A DNA stretch of 64,000 bases from Changshengia sp963803165 (GTDB taxonomy: Bacteria > Chloroflexota > Dormibacteria > Aeolococcales > Aeolococcaceae): contig CAWDLK010000004.1 in NCBI GenBank assembly GCA_963803165.1, positions 434,001 through 498,000 on the forward strand, read 5' to 3'. Shown here piece after piece: positions 1 to 9,992 of the stretch (position 1 is its first letter; the number at the start of each line of letters is the position of its first letter). The translations under genes and the position numbers were made by a program. The notes under the pieces are model-generated. The model was not told the origin of the DNA and did no database searches. It saw only the letters and a program-made list of their open reading frames with translations.

Positions 1-1282
1 CCTCCATGCTCGCCGACGTCTCCGTGGCGCTCGAGCTCTGCCGGGCCGTGGTGGCGGCGAGCTGATTGGAGGCCGCGGCGAGCCGGACGGCGGAGTCGGA
101 GAGGTCGGTGCTGGTGCTCTGGACCCGGCCGATCATCTGCTCGAGGCGCCCGACCATGAGGTTGAAGGCCGCTCCGAGAGTGGCGACCTCCTCGGCGCCG
201 GAGGGTGAGACGCGGGCGGTGAGGTCGCCCCCGGAGACCCGGCGAGCGGCCCGGGAGAGGGCCTGGATCGGCCGCACCTCGAGCTTGGCGACGAAGAAGG
301 AGAAGAGCGCCGCCAGGACCAGCCCGACCCCGAGGACGACGAATCCCGAATTGCGCAGCGCGTCGACCCCGCTCAGAGCCTGGCTGGCGGGCTCGCTGAC
401 CAGGATCGCCCACTGGACGTCGGCGGCCTCCGCGTACCCGGTGATGGTGTCGCTCCCGCCGACGGTGATCTCGGCCGAGCCGGAATGGCCGCCGAGCGCC
501 CGGGTGACGGCGACGTTGCGAACGCTGGTGCGCACGGCGCCGCGGGCCAGCATCTGCACCGAGGTGAGCTTGGCGGGGGTCCCCATCGAGGTCGTGTAGA
601 GCAGCGTCCCAGACCTGTCGACGGCGGTGACCGAGGTCGAGGCGCCCCCGGACCCGGTGACGCCGGAGAGCAGGCTGGCGAGCTGGTTGGCCCCGCCGCC
701 GGGCCCCGTCCAGGGCTCCAGGCCGATGGCACCGACGAGGACGCCCTGGAACTGGAGGTTGCTGGTGATGGCCGGGACCGCGATCAGCCATTCGAGGTCG
801 TTGCCGGCGGTGTTGAGGCTGAGGTCGCCGACGTAGGGCTGATCCCCCTCGGCGATCGGGGTCACCCACGACTGCCCGACCAGGGATATCGCGCCACCGC
901 TCCCGGTGGCGGCGACGGCGTCCCCCTGCTGATTGACCAGCTCCAGCTCGGCGAAGGGGTCGTTGGTGATGGAGTGGCTCATCAGGGAGATGGCGGACTG
1001 GGCCGAGGTGCTGCCGGAGGCCGCGATGATGTTGGCGAGCTGGGTCAGCTCGCGCTCGCGATCCTCGACCCAGGAGTCGACCTTGCTGGAGACCTCCTGG
1101 GCCACGTCCTGGACCCCGTTTGACGTGGACGTGGTCAGGCTGCCCTCGGCGATGTTGGCGAGCACCAGCACCATCGAGCCCATCACCACCACGCAGATCG
1201 CGAGGACGCCGGCGAGGTAGCGGACGAAGTAGCGACCGCGGAGGCGGTCGAAGCCAACGTTCGCCCTCTTCAGGATGTCCAC
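1..1282 (-). CDS. Methyl-accepting chemotaxis protein, C-terminus cut by window edge
   Basis: Transmembrane chemoreceptor that would sense an extracellular ligand and signal to CheA/CheW. About 427 codons are visible, read from a GTG at 1282. The order is: short cytoplasmic N-terminus, TM1 (about residues 21-43), a periplasmic/extracellular sensor of about 250 residues with the look of a double-Cache domain (it ends in VQWAILVSEPASQAL), TM2 (about 318-340), a HAMP domain containing FNLMVGRL, and the start of the methyl-accepting helix (TARQSSSATETSASME) where the window ends. The start is uncertain because no strong ribosome binding site is seen. It resembles the second chemoreceptor at 23136-24413 in the HAMP and signalling region but has a far larger sensor. 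No che genes lie in the window. Confidence 0.88.
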   Translation of the reverse strand, partial: MDILKRANVGFDRLRGRYFVRYLAGVLAICVVVMGSMVLVLANIAEGSLTTSTSNGVQDVAQEVSSKVDSWVEDRERELTQLANIIAASGSTSAQSAISLMSHSITNDPFAELELVNQQGDAVAATGSGGAISLVGQSWVTPIAEGDQPYVGDLSLNTAGNDLEWLIAVPAITSNLQFQGVLVGAIGLEPWTGPGGGANQLASLLSGVTGSGGASTSVTAVDRSGTLLYTTSMGTPAKLTSVQMLARGAVRTSVRNVAVTRALGGHSGSAEITVGGSDTITGYAEAADVQWAILVSEPASQALSGVDALRNSGFVVLGVGLVLAALFSFFVAKLEVRPIQALSRAARRVSGGDLTARVSPSGAEEVATLGAAFNLMVGRLEQMIGRVQSTSTDLSDSAVRLAAASNQLAATTARQSSSATETSASME

Positions 1283-1719
1283 GTCGCCGTATCCGCACCC
1301 CGGCTGAGATCGGGCCCAGCTCTCAGCGGCCGGGCCATGACGGCCGCATCATCTCTCGGCCCCTGTGACAGCGCCGATGCACGATGCCGAAGATGGGTGA
1401 CGGGGATCGACGAAGGTTGCCGGTTCGTGACGAGCCGGTGGCCCGGGGCACCCGCTCCGCGGTGCCTGCGTCGACACCGTCGACGTGGCGTCCCCACCGG
1501 TGGGAGGGCTTCGCGACGAGGGCTGGTCTGCCGCTCAGCCCTCCCCGGCTGGGAATCAGGCACCAGAGGTCGTGGGAAGTGCCCGTCTCCAAGGAGCCGC
1601 GCCGGTGAGAGCGTTTCCACACTCTAGGGGCGCCGGCCGCCACTGTCAACCGGTGAACACCGGGGCGGGGTCCGCCGCCGTGGTGGGAGCGGCTCTTCGC
1701 CCGCGGGGGCGGAGCGCGA
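1283..1719. other. Intergenic region between chemoreceptor and holB
   Basis: About 440 bases with no convincing gene; short open frames on both strands lack family features. It should hold the promoter of the chemoreceptor. A near-perfect inverted repeat (CCGGTTCGT / ACGAGCCGG) lies at 1430-1448. I looked for cyclic-di-GMP and cyclic-di-AMP riboswitch cores, which can precede chemoreceptor genes, and did not find them. Confidence 0.4.
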
Positions 1720-2721
1720 TCAGGCGAGCGCGGGGGTGCCGGAGAACCCGCTGAACGCGTCGAGGAGGAGCGTCTCCAACAGGAGCATCGGCTGGGCGTA
1801 GGCGGCGACCTCGGCGCTGGCGCGCAGCAGCCGGTCGAGGATCCGGCCGGCCCTTCCGGGAGCGAGCGCCCGAGCCCACGCCTCGGACTCGCGGCTCCGG
1901 CTGCGCAGCCGCGCCAGCTCCGGCGCGCCGGCGGCCCTCACCGCCACGTCGCGGACGAACGAGGCCCAGATGGCGAGGTCGAGGAGGAGGCGCTCCCGGC
2001 CCTCTCCCCCGCCGCCGGGGGCGAGCTCCGCGGCCGCCGCGAGGGCGGCCGGCGCCCCACCGCCGGCGATGGCGAGGAAGCGGTCGAGCACCGCCAGCTC
2101 GCCCTGGAGCGCCGCCGGGTCGCCGGCGAGCCGGAGGGCGCGCCCGGGACGCCCCGCCCCCAGCTCCGCGGCCAGCTCCGCGGTGGGGGCGTCCACGCCG
2201 TGTCGGTCGCGAAGCCAGCTCTCGACGGCAGCGGTGTCGACCGGGCCGAGATGGAGCTGGGCGCAGCGGGAGACGATGGTGGCCGGGAGCCGCTCCGGGC
2301 TGTGGGCGGTCAGCAGGAGATGGGTGCCGGCGGGAGGCTCCTCCACGGTCTTGAGGAGGGAGTTGGCGGCCTCCTCGGTGAGCCGGTCGGCCCGGGCGAG
2401 GATCGCCACGCGGTCCCCGCCCGCGAACGGGCGCAGGCTCAGGAAGTCCTGAAGGCTACCGGGGTCGCCCCCGGCCCGCATCCGCCGGATCGAGATCCGC
2501 TCCTCCGGCGAGTCCTCGAGCCAGAGATCGGGATGGCTGACCACCTCCCCGGGCCAGGATCCGGGCGGCAGCAGCTCCCCGGCGAGACTCACCACCAGGG
2601 TGGTCTTCCCCACCTGGTCGGGCCCGGTGACCAGAAGTGCGTGGCCCAGCTCGCCGGCCTCGAGGGCACGGCGCAGCCCGGCGACGGCGGCCGGATTGCC
2701 GAGGAAGTCGGCGAGCACCAC
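1720..2721 (-). CDS. holB: DNA polymerase III subunit delta'
   Basis: Clamp-loader subunit that works with tau/gamma and delta to load the beta clamp. The 333-residue protein has a P-loop (GPDQVGKTT, residues 33-41), the conserved ISIRRMR segment, the helix ANSLLKTVEEPP and the family SRC motif (IVSRCAQL), followed by a C-terminal helical collar domain. Length is normal for delta'. The zinc-binding cysteines of tau/gamma are absent, which favours delta' over DnaX. It stands alone, divergent from the CPBP protease, with only 72 bases between the two starts. Confidence 0.9.
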   Translation of the reverse strand: MVLADFLGNPAAVAGLRRALEAGELGHALLVTGPDQVGKTTLVVSLAGELLPPGSWPGEVVSHPDLWLEDSPEERISIRRMRAGGDPGSLQDFLSLRPFAGGDRVAILARADRLTEEAANSLLKTVEEPPAGTHLLLTAHSPERLPATIVSRCAQLHLGPVDTAAVESWLRDRHGVDAPTAELAAELGAGRPGRALRLAGDPAALQGELAVLDRFLAIAGGGAPAALAAAAELAPGGGGEGRERLLLDLAIWASFVRDVAVRAAGAPELARLRSRSRESEAWARALAPGRAGRILDRLLRASAEVAAYAQPMLLLETLLLDAFSGFSGTPALA

Positions 2722-2793
2722 CGGAAGAGTCTAGCCGCCGGTCCACGCCGCGGTCGGGCGGCTCCCCGGCTCGGGGCGCGCCACAATGCTGCG

Positions 2794-3561
2794 ATGCGCT
2801 CGGGATCGACGGGTCGGCGTGCCGCCGCGTTGCTCCTGCCCGTCCCCGGGCGGGGCCGCCCCGGCCGGCCGGTGCCCTGGGACTGGACCGACGTCGCCCT
2901 CTTCTTTGCCCTCTTCCTCACCGGGCTGGTGGTCGTCGACGGGATCCTCGAGGCCCCGCCGCTCGTGAGCTTCGGCAGCGCCCTGCTGGGGGGGGCCAGC
3001 GCGCAGGAGAAGACGGCGGCCGGAAGCCTCTTCCTGGAGACGGTCTTCTACCTCCTGGGGATCGTGGTCATCCTCGGCCTGGTGCTGATCCGCCGCCGGG
3101 CGCGGGTCGGCGATCTGGGCTGGCGGATGCCCCGGCTGGGGTGGATCGCGCTCGCCGTCCCGGCTGCGGCCGCCGCCTACCTGCTGATCACAGGGATCGG
3201 CGACCTCACCCAGATGCTCTTCCCCGCCGCCCAGAACGGCCAGGTCCCCGAGGTGCAGGGTGAGTACGGCCACTTCGTGGGCCTGGCCATACCGGCGGTC
3301 TCGGTGGTGGCCCCGATCGTCGAGGAGACGTTCTTCCGAGGCTTCGTCTACGGGTGGATGCGCCGCCACCTCAACGTGCCGGCGGCGGCGATCCTCTCCG
3401 GCTGCTTCTTTGCCCTGGTCCACTTCCAGCCGGTGATCTTCGTACCCCTGGCCGTGCTGGGAGCCGGGCTGGCCCTCCTCTATGAATACTCGGGGTCACT
3501 GCTCCCGGGGATGATCGTGCACGGTCTCTTCAACCTCGTCGAGATCCTCCAGATCCTCTGA
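2794..3561 (+). CDS. CPBP family intramembrane metalloprotease
   Basis: Predicted Rce1/CAAX-like intramembrane protease (ABI family). The protein has 255 residues from the ATG at 2794; the frame stays open upstream, but that part overlaps holB on the other strand and is a shadow. About six to eight membrane segments are visible. The catalytic motifs are EETFFRG (about residue 177), FALVHF (about 205) and HGLFN near the C-terminus, which give the expected glutamates, arginine and histidines. The substrate cannot be told from sequence. Confidence 0.85.
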   Translation: MRSGSTGRRAAALLLPVPGRGRPGRPVPWDWTDVALFFALFLTGLVVVDGILEAPPLVSFGSALLGGASAQEKTAAGSLFLETVFYLLGIVVILGLVLIRRRARVGDLGWRMPRLGWIALAVPAAAAAYLLITGIGDLTQMLFPAAQNGQVPEVQGEYGHFVGLAIPAVSVVAPIVEETFFRGFVYGWMRRHLNVPAAAILSGCFFALVHFQPVIFVPLAVLGAGLALLYEYSGSLLPGMIVHGLFNLVEILQIL

Positions 3562-3569
3562 CCGGGTCG

Positions 3570-3585
3570 GCGGGTCGCCACCCGC
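3570..3585. terminator. Hairpin between converging CPBP and SulP genes
   Basis: GCGGGT-CGCC-ACCCGC forms a perfect 6-bp stem with a 4-nt loop, nine bases after the CPBP stop codon and before the converging SulP stop. There is no U-tract, so it is only a candidate terminator. Confidence 0.35.
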
Positions 3586-3643
3586 ATCTCGGCCCGCCAG
3601 ACCGTCAGCTTTGCGCCCCGCACCCGATCCGGGTCCGGCGGAG

Positions 3644-5344
3644 TCAGTCCGCCGTGTCGGGGGCGACCGCGGCGGCCACCGCGTCGCGGACCCCGTGGTG
3701 GACGTGGTTGCTCCCCACCAGGTCCACGACGCCGTACCTCTGGAGCAGGTCGTGGATGTCCTCGATGTGGGCGAGGTGGACGCTCACCGAGCGGGTCCGG
3801 AGGTCGCGAAGCAGGGTGAGCAGCACCTGGCCGGCGCTGTAGTCGATGTCGGCGACCGGCGAGAGGTCGAGGACCACCCAGCTCACCGGGTCCGGCGCGG
3901 CCGCCACCAGCGCCAGCAGGCGCTGCCGGAAGCGGTCGGCGTTGGCGAAGAAGAGGGTCCCGTCGAAGCGGTACGCGATGCCCCCGGGAAGGGTCTCGAC
4001 GCCGGGCCGCGCGGGCATGGGGATGAGGCCGCCCTCCGCCTCCACCATCACCATCACCGTGTCCCGGGGACGGTAGGCGTGGCGGACGAAGTCGAGGACG
4101 GAGAGCGCCACCGCGAGCGCGATCCCCTGCTCGACGCCGATCAGCACCACCACCAGGGCGGTGATGGCGGCGACCGCCAGCTCGTCGCGGCGCAGCCGCC
4201 AGAGCTCGCGCAGATGGCCCACGTCGACGAGGTGGATGCCGATGACGAAGACCACCGCGGCCAGGGTCGCATCGGGGAGGAAGTGGAGCAGCGCCGTGGC
4301 CGCCACCAGCACCACCAGGGCCACGGCCGCCATCACCAGCTGGGCGAGCTGGGTGCGCGCCCCCGCCTGGTCGGCCACCGCCGTCTTGGTCGGGCTGCCG
4401 TTGACGCAGAAGGTGCCGGTGAGACCGGCGGCGACGTTGGCGACGGCGAGCCCCACCAGGTCTCGGTCCTCGGCGAGCGGCTCCTCATGCTTCTGAGCGA
4501 AGCTGCGCGCGGTGGCGGCACTCTGGGCGAGGACCACCACGAAGATCGAGGCCGCGACCCCGGCCAGCCCGGGAACCTGGCCCCAGGTCACCTGGGGCAG
4601 GGCAAAGGGAGGGAGCCCCGCCGGCACCGACCCCACGATGGCGACCCCGTGGTGATCGAGCCGGAGGACGGCGGCCACCATGATCGAGGCGGCCACCACC
4701 AGGAGGGTTCCCGGGATCCGCTTGGACACGGCGTCGAGGAGCAGGATCACCGCCACCGCCACCACCGCCAGCAGGGCGGCGGGGATGACGACGTCGCCGA
4801 GCGAGCCGAGCACCGTGGCCACCTGGTGGACGACGCTGCCGCTGGCGTGGATGCCGAGCATCGCCGGGAGCTGGGTCAGCGCCACCTGCACCCCGACACC
4901 GCTCAGGAAGCCGACCAGGGCCGTCCGGGAGAGGAAGTCGGCGAGGAAGCCGAGGCGGAGCAGGCGGGCGACCAGCAGATAGCCGGCGGCGAGCAGGGCG
5001 ATCACCCCGGCGAGACCGACGTACTCGGGGCTCGCCGGCCGGGCGATGCCGATCAGGGCGGCGAACATGATGGCAGCGGTCGCCGAGTCGGCGCCGACGA
5101 CGAGGTGCCGCGACGAGCCGATCAGGGCAAAGACGATGACCGGCAGGGCGAGGGTGTAGATCCCGGTGATCACCGGCATCCCGGCGATCTTGGTGTAGCC
5201 CATCGACTCCGGGATGGCCACGGCAGCGAGGGTCACCCCCGCTACCACATCGGCGGCGATCGTCGCCCGGCTGCTGCCGGCCAGGCCCTGGATCAGCGAG
5301 AGCGGGCGGGTCCGATGGGGCGGGGCGGTGTGGGTGTCGGTCAC
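3644..5344 (-). CDS. SulP family anion transporter with STAS domain
   Basis: Inner-membrane anion transporter or antiporter of the SulP (SLC26) family. The 566 residues contain an N-terminal transporter core of many membrane helices, starting with the family segment GVTLAAVAIPESMGYTKIAG, and a C-terminal STAS domain (about 440-555) with DLSPVADIDYSAGQVLLTLL. Full length and intact. Sulfate is a common substrate, but bicarbonate and dicarboxylates are also known in the family, so the substrate is open. It lies 82 bases downstream of the phosphatidylinositol-type operon on the same strand and could be its last gene. Confidence 0.9.
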   Translation of the reverse strand: MTDTHTAPPHRTRPLSLIQGLAGSSRATIAADVVAGVTLAAVAIPESMGYTKIAGMPVITGIYTLALPVIVFALIGSSRHLVVGADSATAAIMFAALIGIARPASPEYVGLAGVIALLAAGYLLVARLLRLGFLADFLSRTALVGFLSGVGVQVALTQLPAMLGIHASGSVVHQVATVLGSLGDVVIPAALLAVVAVAVILLLDAVSKRIPGTLLVVAASIMVAAVLRLDHHGVAIVGSVPAGLPPFALPQVTWGQVPGLAGVAASIFVVVLAQSAATARSFAQKHEEPLAEDRDLVGLAVANVAAGLTGTFCVNGSPTKTAVADQAGARTQLAQLVMAAVALVVLVAATALLHFLPDATLAAVVFVIGIHLVDVGHLRELWRLRRDELAVAAITALVVVLIGVEQGIALAVALSVLDFVRHAYRPRDTVMVMVEAEGGLIPMPARPGVETLPGGIAYRFDGTLFFANADRFRQRLLALVAAAPDPVSWVVLDLSPVADIDYSAGQVLLTLLRDLRTRSVSVHLAHIEDIHDLLQRYGVVDLVGSNHVHHGVRDAVAAAVAPDTAD

Positions 5345-5426
5345 GCCCGTGGCAGTCTAACGCCGCTCCGCGCGCGCCGCGGCGGCGCCTCCGGCCGGGA
5401 GGGCACCCCGCAGCTGCCGCCGGTGC

Positions 5427-6029
5427 TCAGGAGTCGGTGGGGGCGACCCGGCGCGCCTCTTGCCAGACCATCCTGATCCGCTGCAGGGCCGTGAGGTTGG
5501 TGAGCACGGCGAGCACCCACAGCGCCGGGACGAGGAGCAGCGGCACCACCAGCCCGGCAACCGTGATCACCACCCTCTCCGGACGGGCGAGCAGACCTCC
5601 GTCGCACTTGAAACCGAGCGACTGGGCACGGGCGCGAACGTAGGAGACGAGCAGCGAGCCGCCGAGCGCCACCACCACCAGCATCGCCGGGAGCTCCCCG
5701 CCGCTTCGGGAGACGAAGTGATAGACGAGGGCGATGTAGGTGACCAGCTCGGCGTAGCGGTCGGTGGTGGAGTCGAGGAAGGCCCCGTAGGGGTGGACCC
5801 GGTTGGTCGCCCGGGCGACGGCGCCGTCGAGGATGTCGAACAGCCCCGCGAAGAGCAGCACCAGACCGCCTGCGATCAGCCAGCCGAAGCCGATCAGGAC
5901 GGCGGCACCGGCGGTCACGGTGAGACCGGTCAGGGTCAGGGCGTTGGGGGTCACGCCGCGGAGGTGGATGGCGGTCACCGCCCGGCGGGCCGCCCGCCGC
6001 ACCCAGTCCTGGAATCGCTGCGTGAACAT
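5427..6029 (-). CDS. CDP-alcohol phosphatidyltransferase, probable phosphatidylinositol-phosphate synthase
   Basis: Integral-membrane enzyme that transfers a phosphatidyl group from CDP-diacylglycerol to an alcohol. The 200 residues carry the family motif D-G-x2-A-R-x8-G-x3-D-x3-D as DGAVARATNRVHPYGAFLDS followed by TTDR, about six membrane helices, and a conserved RARAQSLG stretch. In actinobacteria the gene in this position makes phosphatidylinositol phosphate from inositol-1-phosphate. Six bases separate it from the PimA-like gene upstream, and inositol-1-phosphate synthase is in the same run, so that acceptor is the best inference. Phosphatidylglycerophosphate synthase is the main alternative. 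Confidence 0.85.
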   Translation of the reverse strand: MFTQRFQDWVRRAARRAVTAIHLRGVTPNALTLTGLTVTAGAAVLIGFGWLIAGGLVLLFAGLFDILDGAVARATNRVHPYGAFLDSTTDRYAELVTYIALVYHFVSRSGGELPAMLVVVALGGSLLVSYVRARAQSLGFKCDGGLLARPERVVITVAGLVVPLLLVPALWVLAVLTNLTALQRIRMVWQEARRVAPTDS

Positions 6030-6035
6030 CTCGGC

Positions 6036-7178
6036 TCAGGGCGATCCCAGAGGGAGGCCGGCGTGGGCGCGCTCGCGCGCCGTCTGGTAGACGTCGAGGA
6101 TGCCGTCGACGACCACCCGCCAGTCGTAGCGCCTCGCCTTCTCCATGCCCTGCCGGGCCATGCTCCGGCGGAGCCCGGGATCGGCGATCAGCGTGTCGAG
6201 GGCACGGGTGAAGCCCTCCGGCTTCCCCGGCGGCACCAGCAGCCCGTCGCCGCCGGGCTCGACCACCTGGCTGAAGCCGGGTATCGCCGAGGCGACCACC
6301 GGGACCCCGCTCGCCATCGCCTCGAGGAGCACGATGCCGAAGCTCTCGCGCCCGGTCGCCGGTGAGCAGAAGACGTCCGCGCTCGCGTAGACGCGGGGCA
6401 GGACGTCGATCGACACGTGGCCGAGGAAGGTGACGTCCGGCACACCGGTCGCCTCGCACTGCCGCTCGTAGGCCCAGCGCATCGGGCCGTCGCCGACGAC
6501 CACCAGCCGGCAGCCGGCGCGCTGGCGGCGGAGCTGCGCGTAAGCGGCGAGGAGGATGGGGAGGCCCTTGCGCTGCTCCATCCTGCCGACGAAGAGGATG
6601 GTCGCGCCGTCGCCGCGCAGCTCGGGCAGCGGAGGCAGGTCGGGCCGGAAGCGCGCGCCGTCGATGCCGTTGGGGACGATGGTGTAGTCGCCCTCGAAGT
6701 AGTGGCTGATGAACTCGCGTGCCGGCTCGCTGACGCAGATCAGCCCGTGGAGGCGATGGAAGTAGCGGGTCAGGAAGGGGCGGCCGTAGTAGTAGCCGAG
6801 GTTGCGGCGGGCCATGGCGTGGAAGGTCCCCACGTTGGCGCCGCGGTGGAAGCGCAGGGTGGTGATGGGCAGCCCGGGAACCAGCGGCTCGTGATAGTGG
6901 ACGACGTCGAAGTCGGCGCGGTTGAGCAGGGAGCGAACCCGGCGGACCAGATGGAAGGAGAGGGCGATCCGGGCGACGGAGCCGTTGCCGCGCACGGGGA
7001 CGCTGCCACCGATGCGGACGAAGCCGGGGATGTCGCGCGTGTCCGCCACCCGGTTCGAGGGAGCCAGGATGGTCACCTCGTGATCGCGGCGGCGCAGCTC
7101 CTCGGCGAGATGGCGGACGTGCTCGGTGACCCCCCCGGGATGGGCGAAGTCATAGGGGGAGACCAGGCAGACCCTCAT
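6036..7178 (-). CDS. GT4 glycosyltransferase, PimA-like phosphatidylinositol mannosyltransferase
   Basis: Predicted to transfer mannose from GDP-mannose to phosphatidylinositol on the cytoplasmic face of the membrane. The 380 residues show the GT-B fold of family 4: N-terminal glycine loop SPYDFAHPGGVTEHV, acceptor-side HYHEPLVPG and TFHAMARR, linker IVPNGID, donor site FVGRMEQRKGLP, and the EX7E motif in ESFGIVLLEAMASGVPVV. These match PimA, including the gene context with a PatA-like acyltransferase and a CDP-alcohol transferase. A different sugar or acceptor is possible. Confidence 0.85.
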   Translation of the reverse strand: MRVCLVSPYDFAHPGGVTEHVRHLAEELRRRDHEVTILAPSNRVADTRDIPGFVRIGGSVPVRGNGSVARIALSFHLVRRVRSLLNRADFDVVHYHEPLVPGLPITTLRFHRGANVGTFHAMARRNLGYYYGRPFLTRYFHRLHGLICVSEPAREFISHYFEGDYTIVPNGIDGARFRPDLPPLPELRGDGATILFVGRMEQRKGLPILLAAYAQLRRQRAGCRLVVVGDGPMRWAYERQCEATGVPDVTFLGHVSIDVLPRVYASADVFCSPATGRESFGIVLLEAMASGVPVVASAIPGFSQVVEPGGDGLLVPPGKPEGFTRALDTLIADPGLRRSMARQGMEKARRYDWRVVVDGILDVYQTARERAHAGLPLGSP

Positions 7179-7248
7179 CTCCCCGCCGCCTCCCTGCCCT
7201 GGGGGATGGAGCCGCCGGCGGCGCGGCCGTCCCGAGCCGGCCCGTCGG

Positions 7249-8253
7249 TCATCGGCCCTCGTCCCAGATGGGGTCGAGGACGTGCCACTGCTCGGGGTGC
7301 TCCCGGATCTCGGCCTCGAAGATGGCGAGGATCTCCAGCACCACGCGGCGCAGCTCCTCGTGCCGGGGAGCGGCGCGGTCGTAGGCGATCTCCGGGTAGA
7401 TGCGCACCCCGACGCCGCCGGGGATCCGGGGAAGGATGACGGGCATGATCACCGACCCCGCCCGCATGGCCACGTCGACGACGCCGACCGGGATCGGCGC
7501 CTCGGCTCCGAAGAAGGGGTAGCGCTCGCCGTTGCCGACCAGGTCGCGGTCCATGGCGAGGGCGATGGCCCCCCCGCTCTTGAGGATGCGCAGCACGTCG
7601 CGCATCGCGGCGGCGCCGAGTCGCCGCGCGGTCACCTCGTCCGCCCCCTTGATGGCGGCGATGTCGATGGGGATGATGCGCACGCCCTGGGCCCGCCGCG
7701 AGCCGACCACCCGCTCGAAGAGCTGCGGCGGGCGCAGGTACTCGGCGAGCAGGGCCATGGGGAAGCCGAGGCTGTTGCCGGCGGCGAGCCCCTTCTCCCA
7801 GGAACCGAGGTGGAGGGAGATCACGGCGACGCCCCGCCCGCTGGCGGCCGCCTCCTGGTAGCGATCGAGATTCTCGACCATCATCCCGCGGCTGATGGCG
7901 TCGCCCTCGAAACGCATCGCCATCACGTCGACCCAGGCCCTGGCCACGTCGCGCAGGTTGCGGCGCACGACCTGCTCGAGCTCCCGGGGCGGGAGGTCGG
8001 GGAGCACGTGGGCGAGGTTGGAGCGGAGACCGCGGATCGCCCCGGGGCGCGCCCGGCGGAGCACCTCGACGCAGGCCACCGCCAGACGGTAGGCGGCGCG
8101 GCGGGGGAGGATCCGGACCAGGCTCTCGGCGACCCGGTAGGCGTAGTAGGGAAGCAGCGATCCGTCGTCCTTGCGGACGGCGGCGACGGCCCCGGCGGGG
8201 ACCTCGCCGCCGGGGCCGCGCTCGATCTGACGGCCGACGCTGGTCATCGCCAC
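7249..8253 (-). CDS. LpxL/PatA-type acyltransferase, probable phosphatidylinositol mannoside acyltransferase
   Basis: Predicted membrane-associated acyltransferase that would add a fatty acid to the mannose of a PIM lipid, as PatA does. The 334 residues contain the HX4E catalytic motif (SLHLGSWEKG), GGAIALAMDRDLVG (a PatA/HtrB-type loop), a motif resembling the PFFG segment of the family, and a C-terminal EHPEQWHVLDPIWDEG. Full length. It sits between the mannosyltransferase and inositol-phosphate synthase genes on the same strand with gaps of 33 and 70 bases. LPS acylation is unlikely because no lipid A genes are seen. Confidence 0.83.
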   Translation of the reverse strand: MAMTSVGRQIERGPGGEVPAGAVAAVRKDDGSLLPYYAYRVAESLVRILPRRAAYRLAVACVEVLRRARPGAIRGLRSNLAHVLPDLPPRELEQVVRRNLRDVARAWVDVMAMRFEGDAISRGMMVENLDRYQEAAASGRGVAVISLHLGSWEKGLAAGNSLGFPMALLAEYLRPPQLFERVVGSRRAQGVRIIPIDIAAIKGADEVTARRLGAAAMRDVLRILKSGGAIALAMDRDLVGNGERYPFFGAEAPIPVGVVDVAMRAGSVIMPVILPRIPGGVGVRIYPEIAYDRAAPRHEELRRVVLEILAIFEAEIREHPEQWHVLDPIWDEGR

Positions 8254-8286
8254 CCCGTGGAGGCTCCTGCTACGGGGTGCAGGCTA

Positions 8287-9440
<1,154 letters not shown>

Positions 9441-9444
<4 letters not shown>

Positions 9445-9854
9445 TTGACTCCCTCGGTGACTGGCGCGCTCGGCGCCTCGGTAGTATGGCGGAGCTCGGC
9501 GGCGCTTCCGCGCTCGGCGGACGCCCCGAGGATCTGGACGAAGCTCTTCAGGTTGCGATCGATGGCCTCGCGGTCGAGGCGGCAGAGCACCTCCCTCCCC
9601 TCGCGGCGGGTGGTGATGACCTGGGCATGGCGCAGGGTCCGCAGGTGCCAGCTGATCCGCGGCTGGCTGGCCTTGCAGAGCGCGGCCAGCTCGGAGACCC
9701 GGAGCTCCCCGCGCCGGGCGAGCAGGTCGACGATGGCCAGCCGGGTCGGGTTGGCCAGCCCCTCGAAGTGGACCGAGAGATCGAAGGCGCCCGCCGCGAT
9801 GGCGCCCGGGACCGCCCGGCGGGGGGGATGCGGACGCATAACCGAATCTTTCAT
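9441..9854 (-). CDS. ArsR-family winged-helix regulator
   Basis: DNA-binding repressor of 137 residues with the ArsR-type winged helix: FEGLANPTRLAIVDLLARRG, recognition helix CKASQPRISWHLRTLRHAQ and wing TTRREGREVLCRLD. The CxC metal site of classical ArsR is absent (one cysteine lies just before the recognition helix), so metal sensing is not supported. It is the first gene of the inositol-lipid run and sits over a 37-bp dyad that also covers its promoter, so I infer autoregulation and control of ino1. The ATG at 9854 has AAGG about nine bases upstream; a second ATG at 9839 is the alternative. Confidence 0.88.
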
Positions 9855-9886
9855 AAAGATACCTTGAATAAAGGATACGTTATGAA
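9850..9886. promoter_or_regulatory. 37-bp dyad, candidate ArsR operator
   Basis: Symmetric around 9868: outer arms TTCATAA (9850-9856) and TTATGAA (9880-9886) are perfect inverted repeats, and inner arms CCTT (9862-9865) and AAGG (9871-9874) are also perfect, separated by equal 5-base spacers. It is AT-rich in a GC-rich window and overlaps both the putative -10 box and the start codon of the ArsR gene, the expected place for an autorepressor. Confidence 0.65.
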
Positions 9887-9900
9887 TCCCCCGGATGCAA
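9872..9900 (-). promoter_or_regulatory. Putative promoter of the ArsR-ino1 operon
   Basis: On the minus strand a -35-like TTGCAT (9900-9895) is followed after exactly 17 bases by a -10-like TATCCT (9877-9872). The -10 lies inside the 37-bp dyad. Each box matches the sigma-70 consensus only partly. Confidence 0.5.
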
Positions 9901-9992
9901 GCGCCGCCGCCGAATACGTGCTGATTCGCTCAGCTATGTGAGGATGGGCGGGTGCCTCGCCCTCCCCTCCCCGACCCGCCAGGGAGCCGGCC

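Noticed and set aside
1283..1719. Riboswitch (cyclic-di-GMP, cyclic-di-AMP, TPP) upstream of the chemoreceptor
   Set aside because: A few short matches (GGCTGAGA-like, CCGGCAACC-like) occur, but the conserved cores and their order are missing.
3611..5476. Plus-strand open frame of 621 codons
   Set aside because: Antisense shadow of the SulP transporter, whose membrane and STAS sequence is unmistakable.
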